This document shows positions 9,905-21,726 of a stretch of DNA of 64,000 bases, in pieces; the first letter of the stretch is position 1, and each line of letters begins with the position of its first letter. The stretch comes from Onthophagus taurus (taxonomy: Eukaryota; Arthropoda; Insecta; Coleoptera; Scarabaeidae). Below the pieces are notes generated by a model. That model ran no database searches. It was not told where the DNA came from and worked only from the letters and a program-made list of their open reading frames with translations. Location: assembly GCF_036711975.1 (NCBI RefSeq), contig NC_091976.1:2108001-2172000 (forward strand), given 5' to 3'. A program made the translations under genes and the position numbers.

Positions 9905-11050
9905 TATAAACATCACAACAAAGTATTACAGATTAATACAAACCTCTGCAAACTTTACGTGCACAACGTAGCATTGATAAGAATATTCCAGGTATCCTTT
10001 CGGGATCAGCAAAGGTTACTCTCCACAAGACCCTGTGTTAACATCTATTAAACAATCTATTAAAGTTTTGCATCACGTGCAACACAAGGGAGTATGTACA
10101 AATGGGGAGTGCTACAGTATGACTATACAGCTTCAAAACAATCTATCCAACATATTGTGGGTACTACCTTGATGCTGAACTCACAAACTCTTGAATGGCT
10201 AACCGAATTGGATATAAAATTTTAGATTTTGTTGTACTTTCTGATGACTGTTATTTTATTCGTATTGTGTGTTATATAACCGTACGCTAAATAAATAATT
10301 CCGAAATTGTTACAAACTATAATAACTCAAGACGACAACGGGTCCAACCCCTCCTGTTCACACCATTTTAGTGTAGAAATTCAAAACCAAAAGACAACCA
10401 AGATTACTTCTTATTAGAGATTTCGTCTGCTCAACTACTACATTTTCCTTCGCCATCCATCATCTAGCGAGTTTTCAGAGTCCAGTCTTAAAAATTCATA
10501 AGAAAAAGAGTCGAGATAGAAATTTGCACTATACTCTTAAGCAATGCCCAATCAGATATACAATATACTCCTGGAGAAAAGAACGAAAACCATAATTTGC
10601 ATAAAATATTTTATACGCCATTACAAATAAAATTAGACCTGATGAAGAATTTGGTCAGAGCTTTAGACAAAACGAGGCCAGGAGTATTTTGAATGCAATC
10701 AAAAGCGTGATACAGAATTTCTTAGGAAATAAAAAATCTGAAAATTACTAATATTATATTAGATTACTAATGTTACTAATAGGTTGTAATATAAGTCTCA
10801 TAATAAATTTCTTGTATACGTACATGCACTTTTTCCCCCAAATTATGACGATGTTAGTTTTTACAATTAATATACAATGTACTAGGATGAGATGGGATTG
10901 TCAACTCTGGACCCTGGCTTCGTTTTATCTTTTCTTTGCTGCCAGCCGTGCATATCCGTCCCTATTATGGGTTGGTTGCACTATCTTACAATTATATGTA
11001 TCTTGTATCTTTTATTCCATAATTCTTGCGATTTCAACCATTTTAACAAT
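9905..11050 (+). repeat. Dispersed repeat family R, copy 1 (matches 36300-37975)
   Basis: Blocks align in order with 36300-37975: AACGTAGCATTGATAAGAAT, CAAGACCCTGTGTTA with TTTTGCATCACGTGCA, CTAAATAAATAATTCCGAAA with TGTTACAAACTA, AACTCAAGACGAC, and GTCCCTATTATGG with ATAATTCTTGCGATTT. The copies are diverged and this one lacks the hAT MITE carried by the other. No coding frame is shared, so the class is unknown; a degraded LINE or a non-coding DNA element are both possible. Confidence 0.7.
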
Positions 11051-11059
11051 TGTTATCAA

Positions 11060-11720
11060 TTTGCTAAATCGGCTGTCCGCTTAAATACACCTCCGGAACA
11101 TCGATATTTCTCCTATATAACTGCCCGTTGCGGTGTTAAAATCCAGCTACTAACTGACTTGTCCTGGCCGATCCTGGTTTTTTGTTGCCCCAGTGGAACA
11201 ATGCGAACGTGTTGTTTGCGATGTTGAGTCCCGTAACTTCCCGGGGTAGGTTTTCTGGAAATCCTTTATCTGAACCAAAGGATTCGCTGTCCTGATGGTC
11301 GGAGAAAGTTTTTTTTGTTTTAGTAAAGTTATAAAACTTTATTGCTCCCGTTATTCGCATTTCGATGGGAAAAAAGGTTCCGTTGAACCTCGAAGGGTCA
11401 ACGTTTTTATGGCTCCGTTCTTTGTCCTTCAATAACCCGAGAAAGTCTCTTACAAACATTCCAGGCTTTCTCGGATTGTAAAAGCTTTCCACGGATTGAT
11501 CTCGTCGCCCAAATGTCCGCCACATGGTGTACGGCGCTTCGTGACGTTTCGGCGATATTCGACGTCGCTTTCTTATCTCGTTCCAGAAATGTACCTGCTT
11601 CTTTTGCTAGGAGAGTCTTGCCTGCGTCCCTCGACGGTTTTATGGTCACCACATGGATACTTCCAGTTTGCACTTGTGAGCGAAGCGCTCTTAAGCTTTG
11701 TTAATTGGTTCATTGTTTTG
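11060..11720. other. GC-richer unclassified segment
   Basis: Base composition shifts to more balanced GC compared with its neighbours. Frames of 129 and 88 codons on the minus strand (11136-11525 and 11407-11673) overlap in different frames with no domain I recognise. On the minus strand a CTGGGGCAACAAAAAACCAG string near 11175-11195 vaguely resembles sequence next to retroelement LTRs. It could be a degraded LTR-retroelement edge; confidence is low. Confidence 0.3.
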
Positions 11721-12640
11721 AGCCTCTCGACGCATAAAATGTATAACATTTGCTATAACGTATCGAGTTTGGCCACTTAATTTTTTTGATTTTACTTTCC
11801 AAACGAACTCTATTATGACAAAAATATCACTAGTTTTATAGAACTGTGGTATACATTTTTAACGTGCTCATTTGTAAATAGTTAGTAACGATACGATACG
11901 ATACGATTACGGACCTGTTTAATTGGGATCGGTTTGTTTCAGAGGTTACGATAGAATGAAGTTCGTTCTAAAAGCTCCGCCTACGTGTCTACTGCGCAAC
12001 CTTTATCTTTAAAATTTTCTCCGCATACTTATTTCTGTCAAGTGGTACTAAAGAGATGCAGGTACTGACACCAGCCCCTTTTTACACTACCTAACTAAAA
12101 AGTGTTTATTTCACCACCTTTGTTTTTCTAAAAGTCATAACGTTTTTGAAACATTCGTTTCTCGAGCTCTCATGAGTGAACATCGTGCACGTCGATAAAG
12201 TAAAGTTTAGTGTAATTTATTGTTAATTATAATTAATTTAGTCTTTACGTGAATATAATTATGGCCAAGAAAAGCACATTCAAGGGTGGTGTCGAAAAAG
12301 CAACAGTTTTTGAAAAATAAAGCAGGGCACAAGTAAGTACGAATTCTTAATTTCACTTTAAATGTTACTTCGTTATCCAATTTGACCACAATTTAAAAAT
12401 ATTAGTTATCACATAAAACATGAGCTTTTAAACTATTCTTATGTCAAATATGAGAATGAGATAAATGCTATAAAAATTGGTCAGGCTCATCAACTGCAAT
12501 GAAATCGGACATGGCCTAAAATATGTAAAATTAATTGACGACGACGACAGTAGTACCACAAAAAAAAATTAAATTTCATAAACCCTACGGAACATGATCA
12601 ATACAAAAAGTTTAGAAAGTTTGGTTGAACTTTTTAAACA
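11721..12640. other. No gene seen
   Basis: AT-rich sequence. A short (GATAC)n tract lies near 11886-11906. The small minus-strand frame at 12207-12389 shows no domain. Confidence 0.5.
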
Positions 12641-12644
12641 AGTG

Positions 12645-13280
12645 CGAGCACTATTATTGGATTCAAAAGCTTTTGCCCCTCACTTTGTTGAACGCGAATA
12701 ACAAAAAAACTACTCCGTAGAAAAATCAAGACCAGCTTCATTGGAGGCGAAATTTAATTCTTTATAATGTGTGGTGATTTCGATTTTTTCTCCCACTCGT
12801 ATAGTAATTGTTACAGGTGTAATGAAAAAATGTACAAGATTTCGGACGATCGGCGAAGAAGCTCGAATTTTTTTGTTCAGGAACGGTTCATCGAAAAAAT
12901 TCTAAATTTCGACCACACATTGCCTAAAGAGTACTAAACAAGCCAGTATTTTTAGATTTCCATTTAAAAAAAACTACATTATACGAAATAATATCTCGAT
13001 AACGCGTTATTGTATGAGATTGACACTAACATCATTCTGTCTGATGAAATTGAATAAAACCCTAACCCTCATTGTACATGAAGTACTCAATGCGATTTTA
13101 TAATGAGAGTTAAATCAATCCGCGCGAAACTATAATTATAAACTATAATTACCACACATTATAAAGAATTAAATTTCGCGTCCAACGAAGCCGGTCTCGA
13201 TTTTTTCTACGGAGTAGTTTTTTTGTTAATCACGTTCAAAGTGAGGGGCAAAAACTTTTGAATCCGATATTAGTGGAGAA
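12645..13280. repeat. Inverted repeat with about 135-bp arms
   Basis: Left arm about 12650-12785, right arm about 13135-13275. Shared strings are CTACTCCGTAGAAAAA, CTCACTTTG, AAATTTAATTCTTTATAATG and TGTGTGGT. The loop is about 350 bases with no frame. It is probably a MITE or foldback whose termini I could not fix. Confidence 0.7.
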
Positions 13281-13424
13281 TTCGTTCCACTACAACTTCC
13301 AAGACAACTCCAGCAGTGAGTTAAAATTTCGTGTGGTTATAAGAAAATCAGCTGAAGATAGAAGTGCTCAAAATGTTCCGTATGAACAAAAACTTTTATT
13401 TTTCTTTCGCAATAAAGTAAGCGG

Positions 13425-13512
13425 CGTAGACATAAATTTGAGGATTTATTCTTCATGACAAATCATGAGTAATAGGTGAAAAAAATTGTAGCAAAACTTT
13501 TTTAGTTTTCTA
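13425..13512. repeat. Repeat fragment shared (inverted) with 19262-19335
   Basis: AATAGGTGAAAAAAATT and the neighbouring GATTTATTC stretch match 19262-19335 in reverse complement. The homology resumes after the MITE with TAGATATCC at about 14043-14051. The 19 kb copy therefore acts as an empty site for the MITE. Confidence 0.6.
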
Positions 13513-14044
13513 CACTGAGAGAAATATATTCTTGAACGAAGATTATTACTCTTGGCACAAGCTTATCATATTCTTATATATCCACAAGAAGATCATTTTG
13601 TTGAGTGAAGAAAAACCACATATTCTCCAAGCAAGTATGCAAATATTTTTGATTCTCAAGAAAACGAATTCTTAGTGAAGGTAAATCAATCATCTTAAAA
13701 AAGAGTATCTTAGTGTTCCGTCAACAATCCCATTTTCGAATTGAGAATAGATTTCTTATGTCAAGAATAACGTAAGTACCTTTCTTTTTAGAAAAACATA
13801 TTCATGTAATAACAACCTGGTATAATACTTCATTTGAGTATTATAAATTATTGACGCAAGAATAAATTTTTTGATACAAAGAATTGATATTCTTCGATGC
13901 TAAGAATATGAGATACTTCATCCGATAATATTTCTATTCTTAAAACAAAACAAAATTTTGTTTTAAGAGTATCTTATACTTGTTTCTAAGAAATACATTC
14001 AAGAATAAATTTTTCTTGAATGTCAAGAATAATTTCCCTCAGTG
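13513..14044. mobile_element. 532-bp MITE, CACTGAGAG ends, TA target duplication
   Basis: Starts CACTGAGAGAAATATATTCT and ends AATTTCCCTCAGTG, with TA on each side. The related sequence at 19262-19335 lacks the insertion and keeps a single TA. The interior is rich in TCTTG and CAAGA strings arranged in inverted fashion (for example AAGAATAAATTTTTCTTGA near the right end) and is non-coding. TA duplication fits a mariner/Tc1-mobilised element. Confidence 0.78.
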
Positions 14045-14159
14045 TAGATATCCATGAAATTTACTTTCAAATCAAGAATACATATAAGATTTTAAAATGA
14101 CATCAAAGGAAGTGTTGCAAGTTGTTTCCAATATTTTCTATACATAATTGGGTTCGCTG

Positions 14160-14279
14160 AATCCACGATGTCCCTCTAGCGCGGCTTATACCAGGGTATT
14201 GGCGGATTGTCTCGGCAGCAGTTTGTATCTGATTTTGCAATCCTTGCCCAGTATTCACTTCCTCAGCTGCAATGTTAAA
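14160..14279. repeat. Short repeat shared with 19080-19150
   Basis: CTCGGCAGCAGTTTGTATCT and GCAATCCTTG recur in the same orientation at 19085-19140. It lies against the 3' end of the minus-strand LINE that follows. Origin unknown. Confidence 0.55.
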
Positions 14280-14943
14280 TAATAATAATAATTTATTAAA
14301 CACCTCTGGCACAACAGTGGATATGCATTGTCAAAACACAAAATAAAATAATAATAACATAAGAAAATTACAGAGTACAATAAATTCACAATTAACATTT
14401 TAATGAAATTAGATTACTAAGCCGTCAGAGAGATACTCCCGCTGGCTGTAGTATCCGTCCTTTATCAGAAATATTTGAACTTTACATTTAAAACTGTTTA
14501 GTTCATTTATTTGTTTTAGACTCTTCGGAAGCTGATTATATGATTTAACAAAATTATATTGTGGACTTCTTTCGTACAAAGACGTTCTGTGCTCGGGCAG
14601 TGGCAGACTGTTATTATTTCGCGTGTTATAACAATTGTTATGGTTATTAAAGTGTTGAATGCTTTCTTAACAAAAATTACGGCTTTTCATATATTGATCA
14701 GCAACTCTTGTTCCCTAAAAACAGCCCTGCATGATTCAGCGACTCCGAGCCTAAAAATTATTCTAGTCTTTTGTGACACAAAAGCACGTTGCCAATCTGT
14801 AGCTAGACCCCATATTAAGATGTTATATGCAAGGCGAGAAAAACACAATGCATAATAGGCTTGTATCGATCCTTCAGCCAAACACGATTTTAGCCTTCAT
14901 ATTGCATAATAACCGGAATTCAATTTAGAGCATACCTAGTCTA

Positions 14944-15340
14944 CAGGTGTCCGGTATCTTCCGCATCAGAGCATTATACGGTTGTAGGATACATTATTCT
15001 GAAGCGATCTTTCTAATAAATTTTTTTCAAAATGTTTATAATAACCGCACGGGAACTGTTTTTCGACGTCCAATGGCAAATCGTAAATCAGATTCAGGTA
15101 ATCGGTCCAACCCTCGGCCGGACCGTCGCGCCGATCAAAACACGTTTCTCACGTGTAATTACCAATAGATTCGACACGGGAAGAGAAAGAAACTTTTTCG
15201 GTGAATCAAAGTCGTCCGCTATTGGACAATCCCGTGCGGTTATTATAAACATTTCGAAAAAAATTTATTAGAAAGATCGCTTCAGAATAATGTATCCTAC
15301 AACCGTATAATGCTCTGATGCGGAAGATACCGGACACCTG
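14944..15340. mobile_element. 397-bp foldback element, TA flanked, inside the CR1-like LINE
   Basis: The left end CAGGTGTCCGGTATCTTCCG is matched by its reverse complement at the right end, with TA on both sides (14942-14943 and 15341-15342). The arms are about 115 bases each, nearly identical, around a loop of about 165 bases rich in GC. Removing it rejoins the LINE's C-terminal domain. A single related arm lies at 33303-33372. Confidence 0.85.
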
Positions 15341-15446
15341 TATATGTGATCTAAAGGACAAGTTATAATCAACGTTTAATCCCAGGAATTTTACCGATTC
15401 CGATAAAGGAACGGCCAAACACGTAGGAACGGGGAAAACACGGCGT

Positions 15447-16277
15447 TTATGAAAATTTATGCAGATCGTCTTCAATCGTCTTTGTCGAATTGAGAGTTAT
15501 CCTATTTTTCCTACACCAACTTTCGAATTCTTCAATCACTGCCCTGATCTTGCACGATACTTTTTCGGTGTCTGGAGCAGCAATGGCAACGGATGTGTCG
15601 TCTGCATGCATTGTCAAGTGAACTTCCCTGTCGATGTGCTTGGGTAGGTCATTAATAAATAATAGAAATATTAAGGGTCCAAGAATGGAGCACTGGGAGA
15701 CTCCCAGTTGAATCGGAGCATATTTCGATGACGCACCCGCTAAAATTACCCTCATTCTGCGACTAGTCATAAATGAAATGACTCAATCGAGTATCGGGCC
15801 ACGGATCCTTAATCTAAACGGTTTGTGTCCAAGAAACTCCGGAGATAAGGAGTCGAAGGCACGAGTCAAATCGAAAAACAAGTCAAAGACGAAGTCACCC
15901 CTATCTAGGTATTCATAAACATACGTGAAATAATCGATCGTGGCCGTTTCGGTGGAAAACCCGTCACGAAATCCATGCTGAGCATCTAACACAATATTGA
16001 ACTTGTTGAGGAAGCTCGCCAAACGTTCTTTGACCACACCCTCAAAGATTTTGAAAAAAACACTATTTAAAGAAATAGGACAGTAGTTTGAGATATCCGA
16101 CGGGCTTTCCCTTTTATACACGGGTATCGTGTTGTAAGTCTTGAGTTTATTCGGAAAGGTACCCGTGGAAATTGATCGATTTAAAATCATTATTAGAGGT
16201 GGGGCTAAGACATCCCGTAGAAACTTGACATATCCGACATGGACGCTATCAGGATCAACACCTACAGTGTTCAACAC
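15447..16277 (-). pseudogene. Reverse transcriptase domain of the CR1-like LINE
   Basis: The minus strand reads FPNKLKTYNTIPVYK, SNYCPISLNSVFFKI, QHGFRDGFSTETA and FFDLTRAFDSLS, then after a break GVSQCSILGPLIFLLFINDL and the catalytic MHADDTSVAI (about 15592-15612). Relatives have GVPQGSILGP and YADD or FADD; both catalytic aspartates survive, but the surrounding positions are changed. A frame break near 15780 separates the two halves. Non-functional. Confidence 0.82.
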
Positions 16278-16287
16278 TGTAGGTGTT

Positions 16288-17403
16288 TTACAGATTTTTG
16301 ATTACTACCATCATTTCTGACACAGTAACATTATCAAAATACATACTCGCATTAAGGAATCCATCCGCCGTACATGAGTCCGGTGACGTCGAACCAAAGT
16401 CTATGCTCAGAGATTCGGGAACCATGTTTACAAAAAAGTTACAGTAATGGAAGTAGCATTCGGCTGGATCCGCGATCAATTTACCGTTTATTACTAACTT
16501 TGAAGCAGTACTCTTCCGTGTATCTTTACCCATTTCCTTCTTTACACACTGCCAAAGCGCTTTTGTACGATTCTCAGAATTCACTTTTGACAAATGATTC
16601 CTTTTTGTATTATCTATCAGGGACTTGTACTTAGATTTCAATTTCGTGTAACTTGCTTTAAGTTCAGGGAAACCATTGGACATGAGCCAATGAGTATTTT
16701 TCAAGTGGTTACCTGTATCTTTGATTTCCTGGGTGACCCATTTTGAGAGGCCACAACCAGCAGGAAGACGGCGTCACTGGATGACAATACTGAGTTCCAG
16801 TCTATCACATTAATTTTACATCTAAGTAAAGCCAAGCGTTCATCGGAACACAGTCTTCCGGTCACAACATGTGGTACCTCTTCATTTGGTATCTGACTTA
16901 TCTTCGAAATGGTTAAAGAACATACAAGATGATCAGCAATATTGGCATTGAAAAAACCAAAAGAACAAAACTGTGGAGGTATATTTGTTATGATGTAGTC
17001 CAGTGTGGATTTTGTGACAATACCACCCTGGTTGCATGCAATTCGGGTCGGTTTAGAGGTATCACCGTGTAACCAATAAAGAACAGAATATATCCGCGAC
17101 AATTCCAGAATCAATAGAGTCAATATTAACATCAACGTTAAGGTCTCCACACAAAATAACAAAGTTATATTTTAAACACAAAAAATCAAGCAGTGTAGAC
17201 AACGCAACGCAAAAACACGTCAATTGAACCGTTGATTCACACGCAAAACTAACCGCACAGCATTCAAAGACCATCTCAAGTTCAAATTTCTTTAAATCGA
17301 GTTCGTCAATGCCGAAATCAGATCTCGCAAGGATCAATGATCCACCATGTTCTCTTGTGGTGCGATGAAAGGAAGCAGCCAATCGATAGCCGGGAAGACC
17401 CAT
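16288..17403 (-). pseudogene. Endonuclease and linker of the CR1-like LINE
   Basis: Three overlapping minus-strand frames (17062-17403, 16701-17162, 16288-16704) read through an APE-type endonuclease into the linker before the reverse transcriptase. The asparagine box appears as CGDLNVDVN, and STLDYIIT is followed by ADHLVC in place of SDH. In the linker, ALWQCVKKEMGK and VINGKLIADP resemble the segment usually found just before the polymerase. The frame changes between pieces mark at least two indels. Confidence 0.7.
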
Positions 17404-17409
17404 GGACTA

Positions 17410-17760
17410 TCTAGCTTGAAGTTTAATGAATCAAGTTAAATGCCTGTGTTAACCACTGTACGCCACCCTCAGTATCAGCCAAGAGGACGTCATCATCTGC
17501 ATGGCACTCAATTTGTAATCATTTATAGTGTAACCATAGTTGATATTACATATTTTGTAATGTTTGCCCTGTTCTAATTCTTTTATCCTTACTTTGTCGA
17601 ACGTTTTGGTTAGATCAATGAAACAGAGGAAGGCTGCTTGACATTTTTTCGTCGCAGTTCTGATTCTTTTTGATGCTCCCAAAAATTTTCCTCAACATTG
17701 TGTAATCCGCACATATCATTCCTCATCTCGTTACTAAATTTTGCCATGCATCATTTGTGT
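17410..17760 (-). pseudogene. RTE-like LINE reverse transcriptase fragment
   Basis: The minus strand reads FLCFIDLTKTFDKVRIKEL, then in a shifted frame CHADDDVLLADTEGG followed by VQWLTQAFNLIH. The FDKVR A-box and ADD catalytic box are close together, so the middle of the palm is missing. It abuts the 5' end of the CR1-like LINE without an obvious boundary signal. Confidence 0.65.
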
Positions 17761-17774
17761 AGGCAACTCTTGCA

Positions 17775-18475
17775 ATCAGAAGGGGAATTATTTAATGATT
17801 TTGGGAATAAACCATACGAATTATATATTCCTGGCGTGCAACCTTTTTCTTCTAAAAACCAAAAATCACGTCTCGCGTTTACGACTGACGTCCGGAATGG
17901 TGACCAGACGTCGAAATAAATTTTCGGAAAGATTAACGTACCTGCAAATTTATGGGGAAACGTAGATAACGAAAAATTCGTTAGAAATACGTAAAGTTGA
18001 TGGGTCCCACAGTTTTGGATTTATGTGATGACTTTTGGGATAAGTCAGTGGCGGATGTTATCTTCTGACCCCGCGGTCAAAAATTGTTCCCTTCCCCAAA
18101 TTCCCTCATTGGCTCAGAAAATTATTGTAAAATATTCGCCCCGTATTTTGGATTGGCTCAGGTGTCGAGGACATCCAAGTGATAGGAACGCCTCAAGAAG
18201 GTTTTTGCACCCCTCCAATACCCGAGGTTACTTAAGAGCTTGTAAGACCTTTTTCAGGATCAGAATCAGAATTCAATCACAATCAATTAGAATCACAACG
18301 AACCTAAGAGATTTTTGAGTCGAAACGTCGTCAGCGCTTCTTAGAATTCGCTTTAACGCCAATTCTAAGTGTCGTCGCATATCGAGAACTGTGACTTAGT
18401 TTCATTTGTAAACATTCTTTGCACTTCGGGCATCCGTTTCGTGTCGGTAATTGTGTTTCCACTGAGGATTTGGTG
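17775..18475 (+). repeat. Dispersed repeat, LTR-like, copy 2
   Basis: Same family and orientation as 5478-6165. Downstream, 18480-18850 continues as moderately GC-rich non-coding sequence. Near 18858 TGGTGGCAGC resembles the start of a tRNA-primed minus-strand binding site found just after some Ty3/gypsy LTRs. If so, the LTR would end near 18856. I see no gag or pol after it. Confidence 0.5.
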
Positions 18476-19889
18476 CGAGAGTGGTGTTGAAACCTTCCCC
18501 TGAGTAAGTCTGTTTGCCAGTTTTCGTTATCACCTATCTACCAACGAGAATTAGTTGTCGGGGTTAGATTCAGAAATATCTCTTTTTAAGTAACGTCGGG
18601 TCGTAAATAAACGTAGGTAGATTTTAAGGTTCATTTTTGTTCATTGTCAATTCTTTCTTGTTATTTTGTTAATATAGTTTAAGTGTGGTTAGAACACTTG
18701 TCTTTTGATTTTCCCCTTTTCCCGACAGAGCCTTAGTGCAAGAACCCACGGTTCTGAAATAGTGATCGCGCGCTTGTCATTTAGTTTTGATTGATTTGCT
18801 AAGATCAATTAGGGGTCCTTCAGACTAAGAGTTAAGAAGCGCGAAACACTGTTTCTGGTGGCAGCTGGTCTTATTACCAAAGGTCGAGATCGTTCAGAGG
18901 CGGCCTTACCACAGACACACTTAAACGTATGTAAATATTTTTTTGCAGAAGATGGTATCAGTCCTAAACGGATGACATAGTTTGATGTTGCTGTGTAAGA
19001 TTATTTCTAGAAGCAAAGACTGTACGCTTTGGAGCTGATATGATAGCGAGACAATCCACCAACAGTGGCCTAAACCACTGTTGGTGGATTATCTCGGCAG
19101 CAGTTTGTATCTGATTTCGCAATCCTTGCTCAGTATTAACTTCGGTGACGTACACTACGCTTTTTAAGTGACTATCTCAATGGCCAGGCCAATAGACTAT
19201 CTCGACTTGTCCATTTTCCGGGAAGCACTTTATCTAGATGTCGCCGCATATATCGGATATCTATGGAACTAATAATTTTTTTCACCTATTACCCTTTATT
19301 TGTTTGAGGAATAAATCCCCAAGTTTATGCGTATAGGTTGAAAATCACCCTGTATTTGCAAACTTAAAGGAATGCGGTTTAGACGGAGATATCAAGGACT
19401 GTTTTCCAATTCTGTTCAACAAAATTAGGACGCTATACTGAAAATAGTTGTAAACAGAAATACAGCATGTTGGTTAAACGACGCAAGACGCAGCAATGTA
19501 AAAAGCGCATAAGTTTAGACCAATTGAATTACAACCGGACAGTGACTACGGAGATGTTGTGGAATTACCACCACAAGAAGAAATTGATAGAAAACGAGAA
19601 GTGGTCAATTTATTGACTAAATGAAAGAAGAAGCAGATGAAAAGAAATCCTTGTTAGAAACAAGAAAGATTATTTAGATAATTTAGATCAAATGTTGGTG
19701 AAGTATGTAAAAGAAAAGCATCAACACCGCCGAACATACTTTTAAAATACTTACAAGAACTATTTCTCTGCCTACTATATTCCAGTCTATCTACCTTCTA
19801 TAATGGTTATGGGCAAATTATCACGTAGTAATCTAATGTAACTGCAATAAATCAAGAAACATCAGTTAACAAAATGCAGCATATGCTAT
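18476..19889. other. No gene; short palindrome and repeat fragments
   Basis: A perfect palindromic pair, CCACCAACAGTGG with CCACTGTTGGTGG, lies at about 19057-19089. The segment shared with 14160-14279 follows directly, and the inverted partner of 13425-13512 is at 19262-19335. CACCCTGTA near 19349 looks like an isolated TIR end. No coding support. Confidence 0.5.
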
Positions 19890-20080
19890 ATCCGAGTACT
19901 AAATGCCGATACAACCAAATATTTAGGTATAACACTGGTAGCTAAACTGAGCTGGAAGCACATGTAAAAAAAGTAGAATTATATAACGCTATATGAAATT
20001 TAAAGAAATAGATTCCATTCAGTCAATGTATAACAAAGCACATTTGTATAAACAAATTCGGAGGCCCAGACGTGAGGTTG
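19890..20080 (+). pseudogene. LINE ORF2 C-terminal fragment
   Basis: Plus-strand translation gives NADTTKYLGITLVAKLSWKH, matching the KYLGI...LxW..H motif that follows the reverse transcriptase in Jockey-group LINEs. Both sides are degraded. Confidence 0.5.
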
Positions 20081-20149
20081 TGCCAATAAGAATAATTTAG
20101 AAGTAATCCTTCTTCTTTTATTCCACGTATGGTTCTTCAGATGTAGATG

Positions 20150-20590
20150 TCAACATTCATTCCACCGTTTCCTGCCCTGATTTTTTTGCAACAGGATTAA
20201 ATTTGCCACGTTTTGGCACTACCGTCGTCCATTCTATTTACGCGTTCCAGCGTTTTTTTCGGTTTCTTATCCATTTTCCTACGTCTTGTATGTTGCGTTG
20301 TTGTCGTATGTTTTCACTTTTGATTCATACGGTCAAGTCATACGGTGTTTTTCCATGAATGCTTCTTACCATTTCATCTCGACTGTACTCATCATTGCTG
20401 TCTCTTGAAGGTGTCTGTATTGTTTTAACTGCATATGTTATTATAGATTTTATTAGATATTTGTTCCTCCAAACGATGTCCCTTAAGCAGCTCGAGATTT
20501 GAGATGCTTTCTTCGTTTGTTTCCAGATTTCACTACATAGATTTCCAGAACTTGTTATATTAGCTCTCAAATATTTAGATTATATTATTT
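20150..20590 (-). pseudogene. RTE-type LINE, 3' end of ORF2
   Basis: The minus strand reads ASQISSCLRDIVWRNKYL, then in a shifted frame the remains of the ITYA region, then IHGKTPYDL and finally IQDVGKWIRNRKKRWNA. These strings, in this order, are the C-terminal thumb and tail of RTE-type endonuclease/reverse transcriptases. The frame slips at least twice. A sister fragment lies at 55380-55600. Confidence 0.75.
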
Positions 20591-21617
20591 TAAGGTTGAT
20601 AACCTCAAAAAGGTAGAGGTCAAAATAGAAATCGAATCACCGAATCTATCCACCAAAAAGTGCAAAAATCGAGTTTTATTTAATTTACATAATGGAAAGA
20701 AACAATGATAATAAAAAAAATTTCAAATATATCTGTGATTCTGTCTCTGTGATTATATCTGGGTCTGAAGTCAAACTGATTTAAAATAACAGCTTCAACC
20801 TGAAACTTCATTTGGTGGTTTTCCGAGTTTAAAAATCATTTCTGCTTTCTACTTTTTATATTGGAATGGTATTAGAAATAAGTAATAATGGTGTTAATAA
20901 TTAAGTAATTAATGAGTGAACGAACTGACTGTGAGTTAAGAGTGGTCAGCAATTGAGCTATAATAAAGATTCGTGCCAATCCGATGACCGTGTCAGTGTT
21001 CTTCCTTATGCCTGTTAAATATAAGTAATATAATAGTTAAAATGGATTTTATCAATTAACCCATAAACTACACCTAATAATAAGAAAAGGGACATTACAA
21101 TATATTGGGCCCATATTTAAATTTAAAATATAAATTAGATTCATCCCAAGCTTCTTTCACCTGCATATCAACGCTGCCAATCCAAAACGGGAGAAATTGT
21201 CACTTTTTACTTAGCTGCACTGTTGAATAAGATTTTTAAATTTGCATCCAACGGGACGTGATAAAAGTTTTTTGTGTTTCCTGAAAAGTCAAGTAAATGT
21301 CTAAGTAAATTAAAAGGTGTAATAAAAACCATAGCATTCCATTTAAAATAACGATTTTGTGATCTACTTCAGGTGGACCGGAAGTGACGACGTAAATTTG
21401 AGAAACGTAGATGCAATGAAACAAAAAAAAAACTGGTGTTTATGCTGTGTCGGATGTTCTACGCCTCAGATACAGCGTGATTGGCATTTTTTGCACTGTA
21501 GTGCAACGTTGGATTTTCTTAACGACAATATTTCAATTCTGATTCCTAGAATAATTTATTCCGTGAATCGTGTCAATACTCTTGTCATATCTAAACATGC
21601 TTAGAGGTTGTTTTTTA
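20591..21617. other. No supported gene upstream of copy A
   Basis: This lies before the duplicated block, which begins near TCTAATTACGTTATCC at about 21618. The plus-strand frame 21359-21604 (81 codons, several Cys) has no recognisable domain and no counterpart upstream of copy B. The 5' exon(s) of the MYND gene must be upstream, and I could not find them. Confidence 0.45.
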
Positions 21618-21726
21618 TATCTAATTACGTTATCCAATTCATTAAAATGTTATTACTCGATAAACATCAACTCATCTCATAAATTCAATAATTGATTATT
21701 AATAATTATTTAATTTCTTTTTCTAG

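Larger units (their letters stand above)
14280..17405 (-). mobile_element. CR1-like LINE, degraded, about 3.1 kb
   Basis: Read on the minus strand, the domains come in normal order. The endonuclease at about 17403-16900 shows LPGYRLAASFHR, a GDLNVD box and STLDYIIT before ADH. A linker occupies 16704-16288. The reverse transcriptase covers 16277-15447, and C-terminal pieces lie at 15475-15345 (KFLGLNVDYNLSFRSHI) and 14881-14690 (AYYALCFSRLAYNILIWG). The 3' end is an (AAT)n tract at 14281-14297, the type of tail seen in several LINEs here. The CR1/Jockey-group call is from motif style. A foldback at 14944 splits the C-terminal region. Confidence 0.78.

Noticed and set aside
11136-11525. 129-codon minus-strand frame as a gene
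   Set aside because: No domain, overlapping alternative frames and no splice context; GC-richer composition alone can leave open frames.
21359-21604. 81-codon Cys-containing frame as the first exon of gene copy A
   Set aside because: No counterpart upstream of copy B, no domain, and splice phase to the 21727 exon is not supported.
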